Positions 33,226 to 42,000 of a stretch of DNA of 64,000 nt are shown piece by piece. Position 1 is the first letter of the stretch. Every line of letters starts with the position of its first letter. A program made the translations under genes and the position numbers. The DNA is from Candidatus Thiodiazotropha sp. CDECU1. Its GTDB lineage: Bacteria > Pseudomonadota > Gammaproteobacteria > Chromatiales > Chromatiaceae. Below the pieces are notes generated by a model. That model was not told where the DNA came from. It saw only the letters and a program-made list of their open reading frames with translations, and made no database searches. The DNA lies in assembly GCF_963455295.1 (NCBI RefSeq), contig NZ_OY734020.1, positions 434,001-498,000 on the forward strand, in the 5' to 3' direction.

Positions 33226-33573
33226 TTATTCACCCATTGCCGCCTTTGCTTCCAGCCATTTAGCATGAGGCAATACGCTTGTTTTTGGATTCCCTGCCTC
33301 ATACACCGTAAGCGCATAAAGTTTGTTTGTTGCAGGATTCTTGAATTTCTCGACCACATCGGCAGGAATATCATCGCCAATTTTCCAGTGAGCCGTATAA
33401 CTTCCTTTGGGGTCGAGAACGTGAACTTCGACAACCTCCTGTTTGCTTATAAGACCATCCCGTTCCCATTCCTTAAACTGCTTTTCAGAAACTTGTTTTT
33501 CAAACGGATTACCATTCTCGTCTTGACCTTGAATGGTTACTTTTTTACCAAATAATGAATCCCATAATCCCAT
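33226..33573 (-). CDS. Cassette-borne hypothetical protein, 115 aa
   Basis: Soluble 115-aa protein starting MGLWDSLFGKKVTI, with a strand-rich N-terminal half and KWLEAKAAMGE at the end. GSYTAHWKIGDDIPADVVEKF is the best conserved-looking stretch. No recognised domain. It starts 24 bp after the stop of the gene at 33598-33981 with no attC between, so the two form a two-gene cassette and may act together. The initial MGLWDSLFGK resembles the amphipathic starts of small membrane-associated bacterial proteins. Confidence 0.65.
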   Translation of the reverse strand: MGLWDSLFGKKVTIQGQDENGNPFEKQVSEKQFKEWERDGLISKQEVVEVHVLDPKGSYTAHWKIGDDIPADVVEKFKNPATNKLYALTVYEAGNPKTSVLPHAKWLEAKAAMGE

Positions 33574-33597
33574 CTCCGTACCCTCTCAGTAATGATG

Positions 33598-33981
33598 TTA
33601 CTGGGCCAACATCTGCTGTATTCTGGCCTCGGCAGTTTCCGCGTTGTGGATAAAGTAATTTTCTGCGAAGGAATACGCATCCTGCCAATTTGGAAACACC
33701 TCGGCAAATGCCCCTATCATTTCTGTAAGTGTTTCGCGGCATTCTTTTGCGCCAACATTCCTTGCAACCGCCCCATCGACAACCATTGCCAATAACGTGT
33801 CTCTCAATACGTCTTCAAATTTCTTGTAAGCGTTCAGCCCCTTATCTTTTCCGAACAGAGTTTTCTTTCCTCTGTTTTTCTCATAATCCGCCATGGCCAT
33901 TACAAGTTTTTGCAGGGAATTGAATGTATGCGGGAATCTAGTTTGAAACGTACCCGCAAGATCCCAATCAGTTGTTGTCAT
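33598..33981 (-). CDS. Cassette-borne hypothetical helical protein, 127 aa
   Basis: Mostly helical 127-aa cytosolic protein with no recognised domain (FNSLQKLVMAMADYEKNR, YKKFEDVLRDTLLAMV, DAYSFAENYFIHNAETAEARI). AGGAAGCG precedes the ATG and GTTAGGC lies 20 bp further upstream, which fits a first gene in an integron cassette. Paired with the 115-aa gene that follows. A toxin-immunity or regulator pair is possible but nothing in the sequence proves it. Confidence 0.65.
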   Translation of the reverse strand: MTTTDWDLAGTFQTRFPHTFNSLQKLVMAMADYEKNRGKKTLFGKDKGLNAYKKFEDVLRDTLLAMVVDGAVARNVGAKECRETLTEMIGAFAEVFPNWQDAYSFAENYFIHNAETAEARIQQMLAQ

Positions 33982-34000
33982 TTCGCTTCCTCATTATTTT

Positions 34001-34067
34001 GCCTAACGTTGCCTTCAGCAGAGCAGGCGCGCTAGCGACTGCGTCCGCTGGAAGGCCTGGTTAGAGC
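34001..34067 (-). other. attC site, 67 bp, intact
   Basis: GCCTAACG at one end and GTTAGAGC at the other, with inner arms TTGCCTTC/GGAAGGCC, GCAG/CTGC-type pairing and a central GCGCGCTAGCG loop region. The stop codon of the upstream cassette gene lies inside the R'' box, as is usual. This is the cleanest attC in the window. Confidence 0.8.
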
Positions 34068-34453
34068 GGATTTTGATGATGAAAATTAACATATAACTCC
34101 TTCAGGTTGCTCGGTAACAACTCCCAGTATGATTCTGCTCTTTCTGATGTGACCTGCCAAAAAAGATTTTCAGTAAACGCTACATCGATACAATTTCTAA
34201 CTTCTTCATCTCCATTGTTAAATGATGCGCTCATATGCCTAAATAAACCTGCATATTTTTTTGGAGCAACACCCCTGCTCATTTCTTTATTCAGTGCATT
34301 TGCCAGACTCTCAAACCAAGAATAGGCAAACTCTAGATCAAGAGAATGCCAATTTCGAATGTGTTCACGATCGGCCTTTTCAGTAATGGCTGGATACTTC
34401 TCCCTAGTTTTGTAATAAAAATCCAATACCGGCATTTTTTTAAGCTCTAACAT
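34061..34453 (-). CDS. Cassette-borne small helical protein, 130 aa
   Basis: 130-aa cytosolic protein: AYSWFESLANALNKEM, EVRNCIDVAFTENLFWQV and the C-terminal ESYWELLPSNLKELYVNFHH are its distinctive parts. The last segment recalls small DUF7674-like/immunity-type proteins, but that is memory of a pattern and weak. The stop codon lies inside the attC R'' box. It is the most upstream cassette gene of the minus-strand array that can be supported. Confidence 0.65.
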   Translation of the reverse strand: MLELKKMPVLDFYYKTREKYPAITEKADREHIRNWHSLDLEFAYSWFESLANALNKEMSRGVAPKKYAGLFRHMSASFNNGDEEVRNCIDVAFTENLFWQVTSERAESYWELLPSNLKELYVNFHHQNPL

Positions 34454-35090
34454 TACATTACACAGAATCTTTACTATTACTAATAGTGCGGATGCGGCCT
34501 ATCATGCGATTGAACGAATCGGCCTAGCATCAGAATCAATCTGGTTGATATGGGCAGCCTGCTCGAGGCTTTGTAAAAGAAAGTAGATATGAACGGTTTT
34601 CCTACCATCGTCCCTGACCTCACTTTCTGATTGTTCTATAACTAGATGAATTGCCTGTAAATAATTGATACTTATGTTGACGCGAATGTACATAGTTAAG
34701 AGTATCGACGCTCTAATTAAGGCCTAGAACAAACAGGAAATCAAGCGGTTATCTGGATCTAAAGTCGAACGACACTTGGAAATGATAGGCTGCCAAAATC
34801 GTCACGTGGGCTCTGCGATTCTGGACTGGATTGATGCTATACGGATTCTCTAACGGAAGTCACCTGCAAGCACATGACCACCTTTGGATCGATTCTCGAT
34901 GTTGATGCCTGCCAGGCAGAGTTCTTGAGGTCTGCCATTCGTCCACGTTATTTAAAGTGCACTGCGCATGACGCTTGTGAAATGACTATGTCAGCTTTTC
35001 TTATTACCGTCGTCGTTACCTCATCGATGACTATGTCCGCTATTGGCCGGAGAGCGACCGTACCCCGGACTCAAACCGGCCAATATTTGG
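34454..35090. other. Gene-poor region between the cassette array and the tyrosine recombinase
   Basis: An integron's attI and divergent integrase would be expected here, reading toward higher coordinates, but no IntI-like frame exists. A 63-codon minus-strand frame at 34502-34693 (start MYIRVNISINYLQAIHLVIEQ-type helix) is a weak candidate gene. The rest shows no coding bias. A 13-base match to the ATTGAACGAATCG half of the regulatory palindrome occurs near 34508 without its other half. Confidence 0.4.
34502..34693 (-). CDS. Possible small ORF, 63 aa
   Basis: A 63-codon frame with plausible helical composition (YLQAIHLVIEQSESEVRDDGRK, IYFLLQSLEQAAHI). No Shine-Dalgarno sequence and no known family. 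It may be a cassette fragment. Confidence 0.3.
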   Translation of the reverse strand: MYIRVNISINYLQAIHLVIEQSESEVRDDGRKTVHIYFLLQSLEQAAHINQIDSDARPIRSIA

Positions 35091-35729
35091 TCAGATCTCT
35101 GTATGCTCCGCCATTTCAAGAGCATCATCCACTTCTACCCCAAGATATCTCACTGTACTTTCGAGCTTGGTATGGCCAAGCAGTAATTGAACGGCACGCA
35201 GATTCTTTGTCCGCTTGTATATAATGCTGGCTTTCGTGCGGCGAATCGAGTGCGTTCCATAGATAGACGGGTCGAGCCCTATCATAGCAACCAAAGCTTT
35301 GACAATCCGTGCGTACTGGCGCGTCGTGATATGAGCCTCGGGTCGTACCCGACTTGCGAATAGCCAGGTATCACCTCGCAAATTTGCAGTCGTTATCCAC
35401 TGCTGCACCGCAACACGGGTTTGGTCAGTGATTTCAAACCGAACCTGTTGTCCCGTTTTCTGCTGTAAAATTGATGCGCGTGACAGGACGTTCTCGCCAT
35501 GGACGACATCACTTGTCTTCAGCTTTACCAAGTCACATGCTCTGAGCTTACTGTCAATTGCCAGATTGAACAATGCGATATCGCGATACCTCTTTTTCAT
35601 CTTTAAGAGGATCCTAATTGACCAGATATCCTGTGGCTTTAGGGGCGGTTTTTGCCCGATGATCCTTCCTTTATTCCATGGGATGCGACGATTATTGGCA
35701 CATTCGATGTTCGCGGGTTGCTGCTTCAT
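35091..35729 (-). CDS. Short tyrosine recombinase (XerC/D-like)
   Basis: 212-aa site-specific recombinase with the catalytic set visible: Arg in SKLRACDLVKL, HSIRRTKAS (H-x-x-R), the LLGHTKLESTVRYLG block giving the second His and the nucleophile Tyr. The N-terminal arm is short (PWNKGRIIGQKPPLKPQDIW), as in a widespread ~200-aa gammaproteobacterial recombinase family found alone or on accessory DNA. It lacks the extra helix domain and length (about 320 aa) of integron integrases, so it is not IntI. Transcribed in the same direction as the cassettes. Confidence 0.88.
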   Translation of the reverse strand: MKQQPANIECANNRRIPWNKGRIIGQKPPLKPQDIWSIRILLKMKKRYRDIALFNLAIDSKLRACDLVKLKTSDVVHGENVLSRASILQQKTGQQVRFEITDQTRVAVQQWITTANLRGDTWLFASRVRPEAHITTRQYARIVKALVAMIGLDPSIYGTHSIRRTKASIIYKRTKNLRAVQLLLGHTKLESTVRYLGVEVDDALEMAEHTEI

Positions 35730-36083
35730 GATTCGATTCCTCCAATCAAGGGAAAGGAATCATTAGTATTGTCGATTTACGGTACGGTCACTTTCGCGAC
35801 CATTACAGTCTTTAAGACGAATCTTCAGTTCACCCATAAGGTGACATTCAACGCCTAGCTCAGACGAGGAGGCGCGTAACTTCCAACGATTGGCTGCTCA
35901 ATTATTTATCTTCGGCGGGTTTATACTAAGATTTGTTGTTCTCTCCTTAATAATCCCGTCACCCTTCCCTGTAGACACTGCAACTAGCTGCAAAGTCTTA
36001 AATAATTATGCGAGCAGAAGATTCTATAAAAACTGTCTGCATGTTTTCAGGCTGTTGGCGCAAGCCTTCAGCTGACCATTCGG
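35730..36083. other. Intergenic region upstream of the tyrosine recombinase
   Basis: No gene recognised in 354 bp. AT-rich, with the recombinase promoter presumably at the left side and the end of the merR-type gene at the right. No clear terminator or repeat. Confidence 0.4.
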
Positions 36084-36518
36084 TTACTGGGAAGAGTGCG
36101 TTCCTGATAAACATAGCGAGTGGTCGGACAAAATTTCAATTATTCGGCAATCTGCTACTTGGTTACCGGCACATTGGTTAATCATTCGTTTCAGTTCCAT
36201 CCTCATGCTCTGAAGCCGTTTTATTTTGGACTCCACCTCCTGCAGATGGCTACGTGCAATTTGATCGACTTCTTCACATGAGTGGGAAGGGTCATCACTT
36301 ATAGCAAGTATTTCGCGAATGCGATCGAGCGAAAAGCCAAGTTCACGACTATGGCGAACAAATCCCAACCGGTCCAGATGATTCTGATGGTAGATGCGCT
36401 GGTTTCCCTCACTTCTTTCCGGCTCCGGTAAGAGACCTATCTGTTCGTAGTATCGAATAGTCTGTACCTTGCAGTTGCCTGCCTCAGCCATCTGGCCGAT
36501 GGAGTATCGTCGATTCAT
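36084..36518 (-). CDS. MerR family heavy-metal regulator (ZntR/CadR-like)
   Basis: 144-aa dimeric metal sensor that twists its target promoter. The MerR helix-turn-helix opens YSIGQMAEAGNCKVQTIRYYEQIGLL; the dimerisation helix is about 82-115. Cys81 (DDPSHSC) and C-terminal Cys116, Cys124 and Cys136 are placed as in zinc, cadmium or lead responders rather than the CueR C-x7-C loop. It is divergent from the cation transporter at 36593 and shares a 74-bp promoter region that carries a MerR-type operator, so it most likely regulates that gene. Confidence 0.9.
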   Translation of the reverse strand: MNRRYSIGQMAEAGNCKVQTIRYYEQIGLLPEPERSEGNQRIYHQNHLDRLGFVRHSRELGFSLDRIREILAISDDPSHSCEEVDQIARSHLQEVESKIKRLQSMRMELKRMINQCAGNQVADCRIIEILSDHSLCLSGTHSSQ

Positions 36519-36531
36519 GTGGAAACTCCTC

Positions 36532-36562
36532 TTGAAGCTACAGTCACTGTAGGTATTAAGAT
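36532..36562 (+). promoter_or_regulatory. MerR-type promoter with 19-bp spacer and palindromic operator
   Basis: TTGAAG (36532-36537) and TAAGAT (36557-36562) are separated by 19 bp, the over-long spacer typical of MerR-regulated promoters. The operator CTACAGTCACTGTAG (36538-36552) is a perfect 7-1-7 palindrome within the spacer. It faces the cation transporter gene. Confidence 0.82.
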
Positions 36563-36592
36563 TATATCAGAGAGTAGAAAAGCTACCTAAAA

Positions 36593-37294
36593 ATGGGTGA
36601 AAAGATGACTGGGTGCGGCTGTGAAAGCAATCTGAAATTTGATGGTGTATCGCGTCAATATAAGGCTGTGTTATGGGTTGTTATTGCTATCAATGCAGTA
36701 ATGTTTCTAATAGAAATGGGTGCTAGTTTCACTGCAAAATCAATGGCTTTGAGGGCTGATGCGCTGGATTTCCTGGGTGATAGCCTTACCTACAGTATTA
36801 CTTTGCTTGCTATCGGTCACTCCTTGCACTGGCGTGCCTCAGCGGCGATGTTTAAAGGACTTACGCTGGCCGCCATGGGGGTGTGGGTTCTGGTCTCGAC
36901 GTTGCATAGAGTGTTTATACTCGGTATTCCCAACGAACTCGTTATGAGTTCTGTGGCTATAATCGCCTTCAGTGCCAATGTCTTCAGTGTGATTCTTTTG
37001 CAAAAATATCGTAATGGGGATGCAAACGTACGCTCCGTGTGGCTTTGTAGTCGCAATGACGCCATAGGAAATTTGGCGGTTTTGATTGCCGCAGGCGTCG
37101 TTTATGTCACTCAAAGTCAATGGCCGGATCATATTGTAGCCTTTTTAATGGCCGCACTGTTTCTGCACTCCGCATCGTTGATAATTCGGCAAGCTCTTGC
37201 GGAATTACGCTACACTCGAGCTGGTTACTCAGAGTCATCAGTCTGTGAACTCAGCGAACAAAAAATTGAATCCCCTATTAAACGCTCCTGTTAG
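36593..37294 (+). CDS. Cation diffusion-type transporter
   Basis: 233-aa inner-membrane protein with about six hydrophobic segments, similar to the membrane half of cation diffusion facilitators: the paired ALRADALDFLGDSLTYSI and VWLCSRNDAIGNLAVLIAAG segments carry the D-x-x-x-D-type metal sites, in variant form. The start has CGCE (Cys-rich) and the C-terminus ends in Cys, but the usual cytoplasmic dimer domain is missing, so it is shorter than a standard CDF (about 300 aa). Divergent MerR gene and operator suggest induction by Zn, Cd or Pb. The start could also be the ATG at 36605. Confidence 0.82.
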   Translation: MGEKMTGCGCESNLKFDGVSRQYKAVLWVVIAINAVMFLIEMGASFTAKSMALRADALDFLGDSLTYSITLLAIGHSLHWRASAAMFKGLTLAAMGVWVLVSTLHRVFILGIPNELVMSSVAIIAFSANVFSVILLQKYRNGDANVRSVWLCSRNDAIGNLAVLIAAGVVYVTQSQWPDHIVAFLMAALFLHSASLIIRQALAELRYTRAGYSESSVCELSEQKIESPIKRSC

Positions 37295-37365
37295 AACTGG
37301 CGTTAAGTCTTCAAGTTACCCATGAAAAGTAGACATCTCACTACAACCTAATAAGGAGTCTTGAG

Positions 37366-37689
37366 ATGACGAAAAACAAAAGACACAAGAATAAATACAA
37401 TCACTATACAGAGGACTTTCGGCGCGAAGCCGTCAGACGGTCAGAAGATCCGAATACCTCTGCTGTTGAGGTTGCCCGGGAACTGGGTATACATCCCGGT
37501 CAGATCTATAATTGGAGACGCCAATATAAACGTCTATCTGAGAAACAGTTTAATAACATGAACGGAGTCGATTATTCGAAACAGGAGAGTGAGGAAATCC
37601 GCAAATTAAAGCGCGAGATCGCCGATCTCAAGGAGGAGCGCGATTTCCTAAAAAAAGCAGCGGCGTACTTCTCGAATCAAAATCGGTGA
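37366..37689 (+). CDS. IS3 family transposase OrfA
   Basis: 107-aa DNA-binding protein: helix-turn-helix (SAVEVARELGIHPGQIYNWRRQY) followed by a leucine-zipper-like coiled coil (IRKLKREIADLKEERDFLKKAA). A run of seven A (37650-37656) within the zipper is a standard -1 frameshift site; the downstream OrfB frame is -1 relative to this gene, so an OrfAB fusion transposase can be made. Confidence 0.92.
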   Translation: MTKNKRHKNKYNHYTEDFRREAVRRSEDPNTSAVEVARELGIHPGQIYNWRRQYKRLSEKQFNNMNGVDYSKQESEEIRKLKREIADLKEERDFLKKAAAYFSNQNR

Positions 37690-38555
37690 AGTACGCCTAT
37701 GTAGAATCTCTGCGGGGCCAGCATGCGATACACAAGATGTGTGCATGGCTGGGTGTGAGTCGATCGGGCTACTACAAGTGGCGTAATCGCCAGCCGAGCG
37801 AGCAGGCATTACGTCGTGAGCAGGTGCGCCAGGCCGTGATTTTGGTATTTGAGCAGTTCAAAAAGCGCTATGGGGCGCCACGAATCAGGGTGGAGCTGAA
37901 TGAAGCAGGTATTCCCTGTAGCCTCAACCATGTCGCCAGATTGATGGCAGAATCCGGCCTAAAGGCCCGTAATGGCAAGCATTTTAAATTTTATCCATCA
38001 GGCAATGCCATCAATCATGTCAGCGACAATCTGCTTGGGCGAAACTTTAGTGCCAGCGCTCCGGATGAGAAATGGGTATCGGATATTACCTATATCAAGC
38101 TGGAGCGTGGCTTTGTTTATCTAGCGGTGGTCATGGACCTTTTCTCACGACAGATTATCGGCTGGGCACTGGACACGTCGATGACAACGGAATTGATCAT
38201 AGAGGCCTTTGAGATGGCAAAAGCACGCCGCAACGTAAAGCCTGGGCTCATCCTTCACTCAGACAGGGGTGTTCAGTATCGCTCATCTGAGTATCAAGGA
38301 AAGTTGTATGAACAAGGTATACGGCCTAGTATGAGTCGAAAAGGTAACTGCTGGGACAATGCTGCAGTCGAATCTTTCTTTGCGAGAATGAAGGTGGAGT
38401 CGATCTATGCAGAGAGATTTCTAACCAAGGATGATGCTTATGCATGCGTATTTGAATATATCGAACTGTTCTACAACAGTGTCCGACGGCACTCAACTAT
38501 CGATTATAAAAGCCCAAGGCAATTTGAAGAAGACTACTATGCTAAGTGTGCATAA
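37686..38555 (+). CDS. IS3 family transposase OrfB (DDE integrase)
   Basis: 289-aa catalytic part. HTH_21 region (RYGAPRIRVELNEAGIPCS), then the rve integrase core: WVSDITYIKLERGFVYLAVVMD (first Asp), HSDRGVQYRSSEY (second Asp), and NAAVESFFARMKVE (Glu), ending YNSVRRHSTIDYKSPRQFE. It begins with GTG overlapping the OrfA stop by four bases. Full-length. Confidence 0.93.
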   Translation: MKYAYVESLRGQHAIHKMCAWLGVSRSGYYKWRNRQPSEQALRREQVRQAVILVFEQFKKRYGAPRIRVELNEAGIPCSLNHVARLMAESGLKARNGKHFKFYPSGNAINHVSDNLLGRNFSASAPDEKWVSDITYIKLERGFVYLAVVMDLFSRQIIGWALDTSMTTELIIEAFEMAKARRNVKPGLILHSDRGVQYRSSEYQGKLYEQGIRPSMSRKGNCWDNAAVESFFARMKVESIYAERFLTKDDAYACVFEYIELFYNSVRRHSTIDYKSPRQFEEDYYAKCA

Positions 38556-38594
38556 TTTAATGTCTACTTTTTGTGGTTAGGATCAGTCTGCTTT

Positions 38595-39014
38595 TCACTC
38601 GGCATGGTTGTCACGAATCCTGTGATGGATCACACGCACTTTAGTCGCTGTTTTTGGATCGACTGGTAGTGATTCAGAGAAATGAGACCTCCGTGATTTA
38701 GTGTGTTTGCGATAGTAACGGCTTGTCGTCTGGATCAACAACTTTCCATTGACACCGAAGACCTTGATATGAAGATGGCCGGGAATTCGTCCGCGCCTTT
38801 GAAATGATTTGCGAATATCTCCGCTAACTCTCAATTCGGAGCCATCGGAGCGTACCTGTACATGGGCTATCCGTGCAACTCGGGAATCAATACGTTCAAC
38901 GCTTATTTTTCCGTCGTTGGCCATATTATCGGACAGGCCGGCACAGCCCGAGAGGAAAGAGGCAGCGGCCAACGCTACAAGACTTTTTTGGTTGAAAACA
39001 AATGGATTCTTCAT
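38595..39014 (-). CDS. Lipoprotein at the end of the metal-efflux operon
   Basis: 139-aa predicted lipoprotein: lipobox LSGC at residues 21-24 after SLVALAAASF, then a basic beta-rich domain (RIAHVQVRSDGSELRVSGDIRKSF, GHLHIKVFGVNGKLLIQT). The 4-bp overlap of its start with the stop of the RND pump gene shows it belongs to the czc operon. Many His/Arg/Lys and no Cys after the lipobox. Function unknown; perhaps a periplasmic accessory of the efflux system. The IS3 element lies just downstream. Confidence 0.75.
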   Translation of the reverse strand: MKNPFVFNQKSLVALAAASFLSGCAGLSDNMANDGKISVERIDSRVARIAHVQVRSDGSELRVSGDIRKSFQRRGRIPGHLHIKVFGVNGKLLIQTTSRYYRKHTKSRRSHFSESLPVDPKTATKVRVIHHRIRDNHAE

Positions 39015-42000
39015 GATGATTGCCTCTTTCTCGTTTGACCATTTTCCGGAGTTGATTGAGCCCCTTTGGAGAACACCTGGTATAAGGAAGGCAGGACAAA
39101 CAAAGTCAGCAGGGTACTGGATACCAATCCTCCAACCACTACAGTAGCCAGGGGACGCTGAACCTCGGATCCGACTCCAGTTGAAAGTAACATTGGAATC
39201 AATCCCAACGCTGCAATAGCAGCAGTCATTAGTACTGGGCGCAGACGAGATAAGGCACCACGGAAGACAGAATCAGATAATGGCATACCGCCTTCAACGT
39301 TCTGATTAATGGCGTTAACCATCACTACGCCATTGAGCACCGCAACTCCGAACAGGGCAATGAACCCGATAGAACCTGGAACCGAGAGATATTGCCCCGT
39401 CCCATAAAGAGCAGCGACACCACCTATCAATGCCAGTGGTACATTAAGCATGATCAATAATGCCTGACCCACGGAGTGGAAGGCAAAGTAGAGTAGGAGG
39501 AATATCAAGCCAAGAGATAAGGGTACGACGATCATTAATCGTTGTTGTGCACGCTCCTGGTTCTCGAACTGCCCACCAAAGACAACGGAGTATCCTGGCG
39601 GTAATTTGATCTCCCCGGCAATACGCTCGCGCAGTTCAGTGACTAGCCCTCCCATATCTCGACCATCCACGTTAGATTGAATTACTACTCGACGCTGAAC
39701 GTCATCTCGACGTATCTGTGGCGGGCCGGATTCAATGACTACATCGGCCACTTCACCAAGACGCACCCAGGCTCCTCCAGGAGCCTGTAGGACCAGCTCT
39801 TTCAGTGCCACGGTGTTCTTACGATATGACTCTCCCAGACGCACAGTGATGTCATAACGTTCATTACCCTGAATGACCTGACCAGCTTCAGTGCCGCCAA
39901 TTCCATCAGAAACCAAGTCCATTACCTGTGACACTGGAATACCGTACCGAGCCAACACCTCCCGCTTCGGTCGGACAGTCAACTGTGCCTCCCCTGTTAT
40001 TTGCTCCATCTCCACAGCACGGGTGCCTTGGACCGTCCTCGCAAGAGCTTCGATGGCTTTACCCTTTTCTACAAGTACATTTAGATTTGGGCCGAATAAT
40101 TTGATCGCCAGTTGGGCCTTGACGCCCGAGAGCAGCTCATCCACACGGGTAGCGATGGGTTGAGAGAAAGTAAAAAGTAGGCCCGGATGTATAGATAGTG
40201 CCTTTTCGAACTGTTTCTGTAATGCAAAACGATCCTTTGCACTGGTCCATTCACTAACCGGCATCAATCCCACAAAGATCTCAATGTTGGAGACTGGCTC
40301 TGGATCGCCACCCAGTTCTGGACGTCCTACTCGGCTGGAGGCATAGGTCACTTCTGGAAACGCCATGAGAATTTTTTCGAGCTGCGCGGCCACCCCTAAT
40401 GCAGTATTAAGGCTGGTAGACGGCGCCAGGGTGACTCGAATGTTAAGGGTACCTTCTTCCAGCTCTGGCACGAACTCAGTACCCAACCGTGGAAGAAGCA
40501 TCATGGCAGCAGCGAACATCGCCACAGCAACCAGTACAACTAACCATTTCACTTTGAGAGCAAAGCGCAAGGAATGCCGATAGAGCCACTCTAGTGGATG
40601 GAATATGGGGCTATTTCGATGTTTGACAGCACGCTGGAAGGCATAAGTGGATAGCGCAGGCATCACCACCAGCGCCACCACGAGTGAAGTCAACATAGCC
40701 AGTACTATGGAGATCGCCATAGGCTGAAACAGCTTGCCTTCCACACCTTCCAACGTGAACAGTGGGGCAAAGACCACGATGATGATGACTACCGCATAGA
40801 ACACCGGTCTGCCCACTTCCCGGGCAGCCTCCTGAATGCGCAATGGAATACCTCGCCGGTCTTGAGCCGCGTCATAGGGATCAGCGTCCCCCGGTGCCTG
40901 TTCCTCCTTTGCCGCTTCTTCATGGGTAGGGTCGGGGTGGGAAAGATGTTTGAAGATGTTTTCCATCATTACGACCGAACCGTCCACCATCATGCCGATG
41001 GCGATCGCCAGACCTCCCAGGGACATTAGATTGGCTGAGAGCCCCCAGTAGCTCATAGCCGTCAAAGCCAGGCCCACGGAGAGAGGGACGGATATCAACA
41101 CCAGAAGAGTGGCCCGAATATTCAAGAGAAACAGCAGTAACACGACCACGATGAGTACTAAGGCTTCGGTAAGCGCTCGGCTGACGGTTTCCACTGCCTG
41201 TTCCACCAGGTCAGCCTGGTCATAGAAGGGTTCGATGGTGACTCCATCCGGGAGCGCCTGTTGAATGGCCGGCATTCGTTCCTTGACTGAATCAATAGTC
41301 GTCTTTGTGTTGGCCCCTAACCGTTTGAGCACGATCCCGGCTACAACCTCACCTAAGGATTCCGGTTTTCCTTCGGAGTTGCGATGTGTCATGGTCACCG
41401 CTCCCTGGCGTATTTCACCGCCGAATACCACCTGACCGATATCGCGCACCTGTACTACCACGCCGTCTTCTTCCCTGAGAGGGATACTGGCGATGTCATG
41501 CAGGCCATCTTCACCAGCCCGCAACCACCCTACACCGCGAATCACCAGTTGTTCAGCGCCACGGTCGAGATACCAGCCACCGGCATTGCGATTGTTCTCT
41601 TCGATAGCCTCGGCGATCCCGTCGATCGTGATACCGTAGGCGAGCAGTCTGTCGGGATTGACCTGTACCTGGTATTGGCGTACTTCCCCACCATAGGAGA
41701 GTACGTCAGTGATTCCATCCACCGGCAGGAGCAACAGTTTAACCACCCAATCATTGAGGCTGCGCAAAGCGATAGCATCGTACTTTTCAGGATCGCTGGA
41801 GCGCAGGATATATTGATAGATCTGGCCCAAGCCAGACGTGTTCGGCCCCATCTCTGGCGTGCCGACGCCTTCAGGAATCTGCTCCCTAGCATCCTGTAGC
41901 CGTTCAAAGACAAGCTGACGGGCAAAGTAGATGTCAGTGCCTTCCTTAAACACAACGGTGATTACAGAAAGACCGGTCTTGGAGATGGAACGGACCTCTT

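Larger units (their letters stand above)
37316..38579 (+). mobile_element. IS3 family insertion sequence
   Basis: Imperfect terminal repeats TTACCCATGAAAAGTAGACA (from 37316) and, inverted, TAACCACAAAAAGTAGACA (ending at 38579) enclose two overlapping transposase frames. The element separates the metal-sensor pair from the czc operon. It appears complete. Confidence 0.88.

Noticed and set aside
34508-34520. Third copy of the TTGAACGAATCG palindrome
   Set aside because: Only one half matches; the other arm and the flanking CTTTCGAAGTAG and sigma-54 elements are missing.
34874-35224. 116-codon plus-strand frame near the tyrosine recombinase
   Set aside because: Half of it is antisense to the recombinase and the other half has no protein-like pattern.
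35091-35729. Tyrosine recombinase as an integron integrase
   Set aside because: At 212 aa with a short N-terminal arm it lacks the IntI-specific region and belongs to a different short subfamily. It also reads in the same direction as the cassettes, whereas intI is usually divergent.
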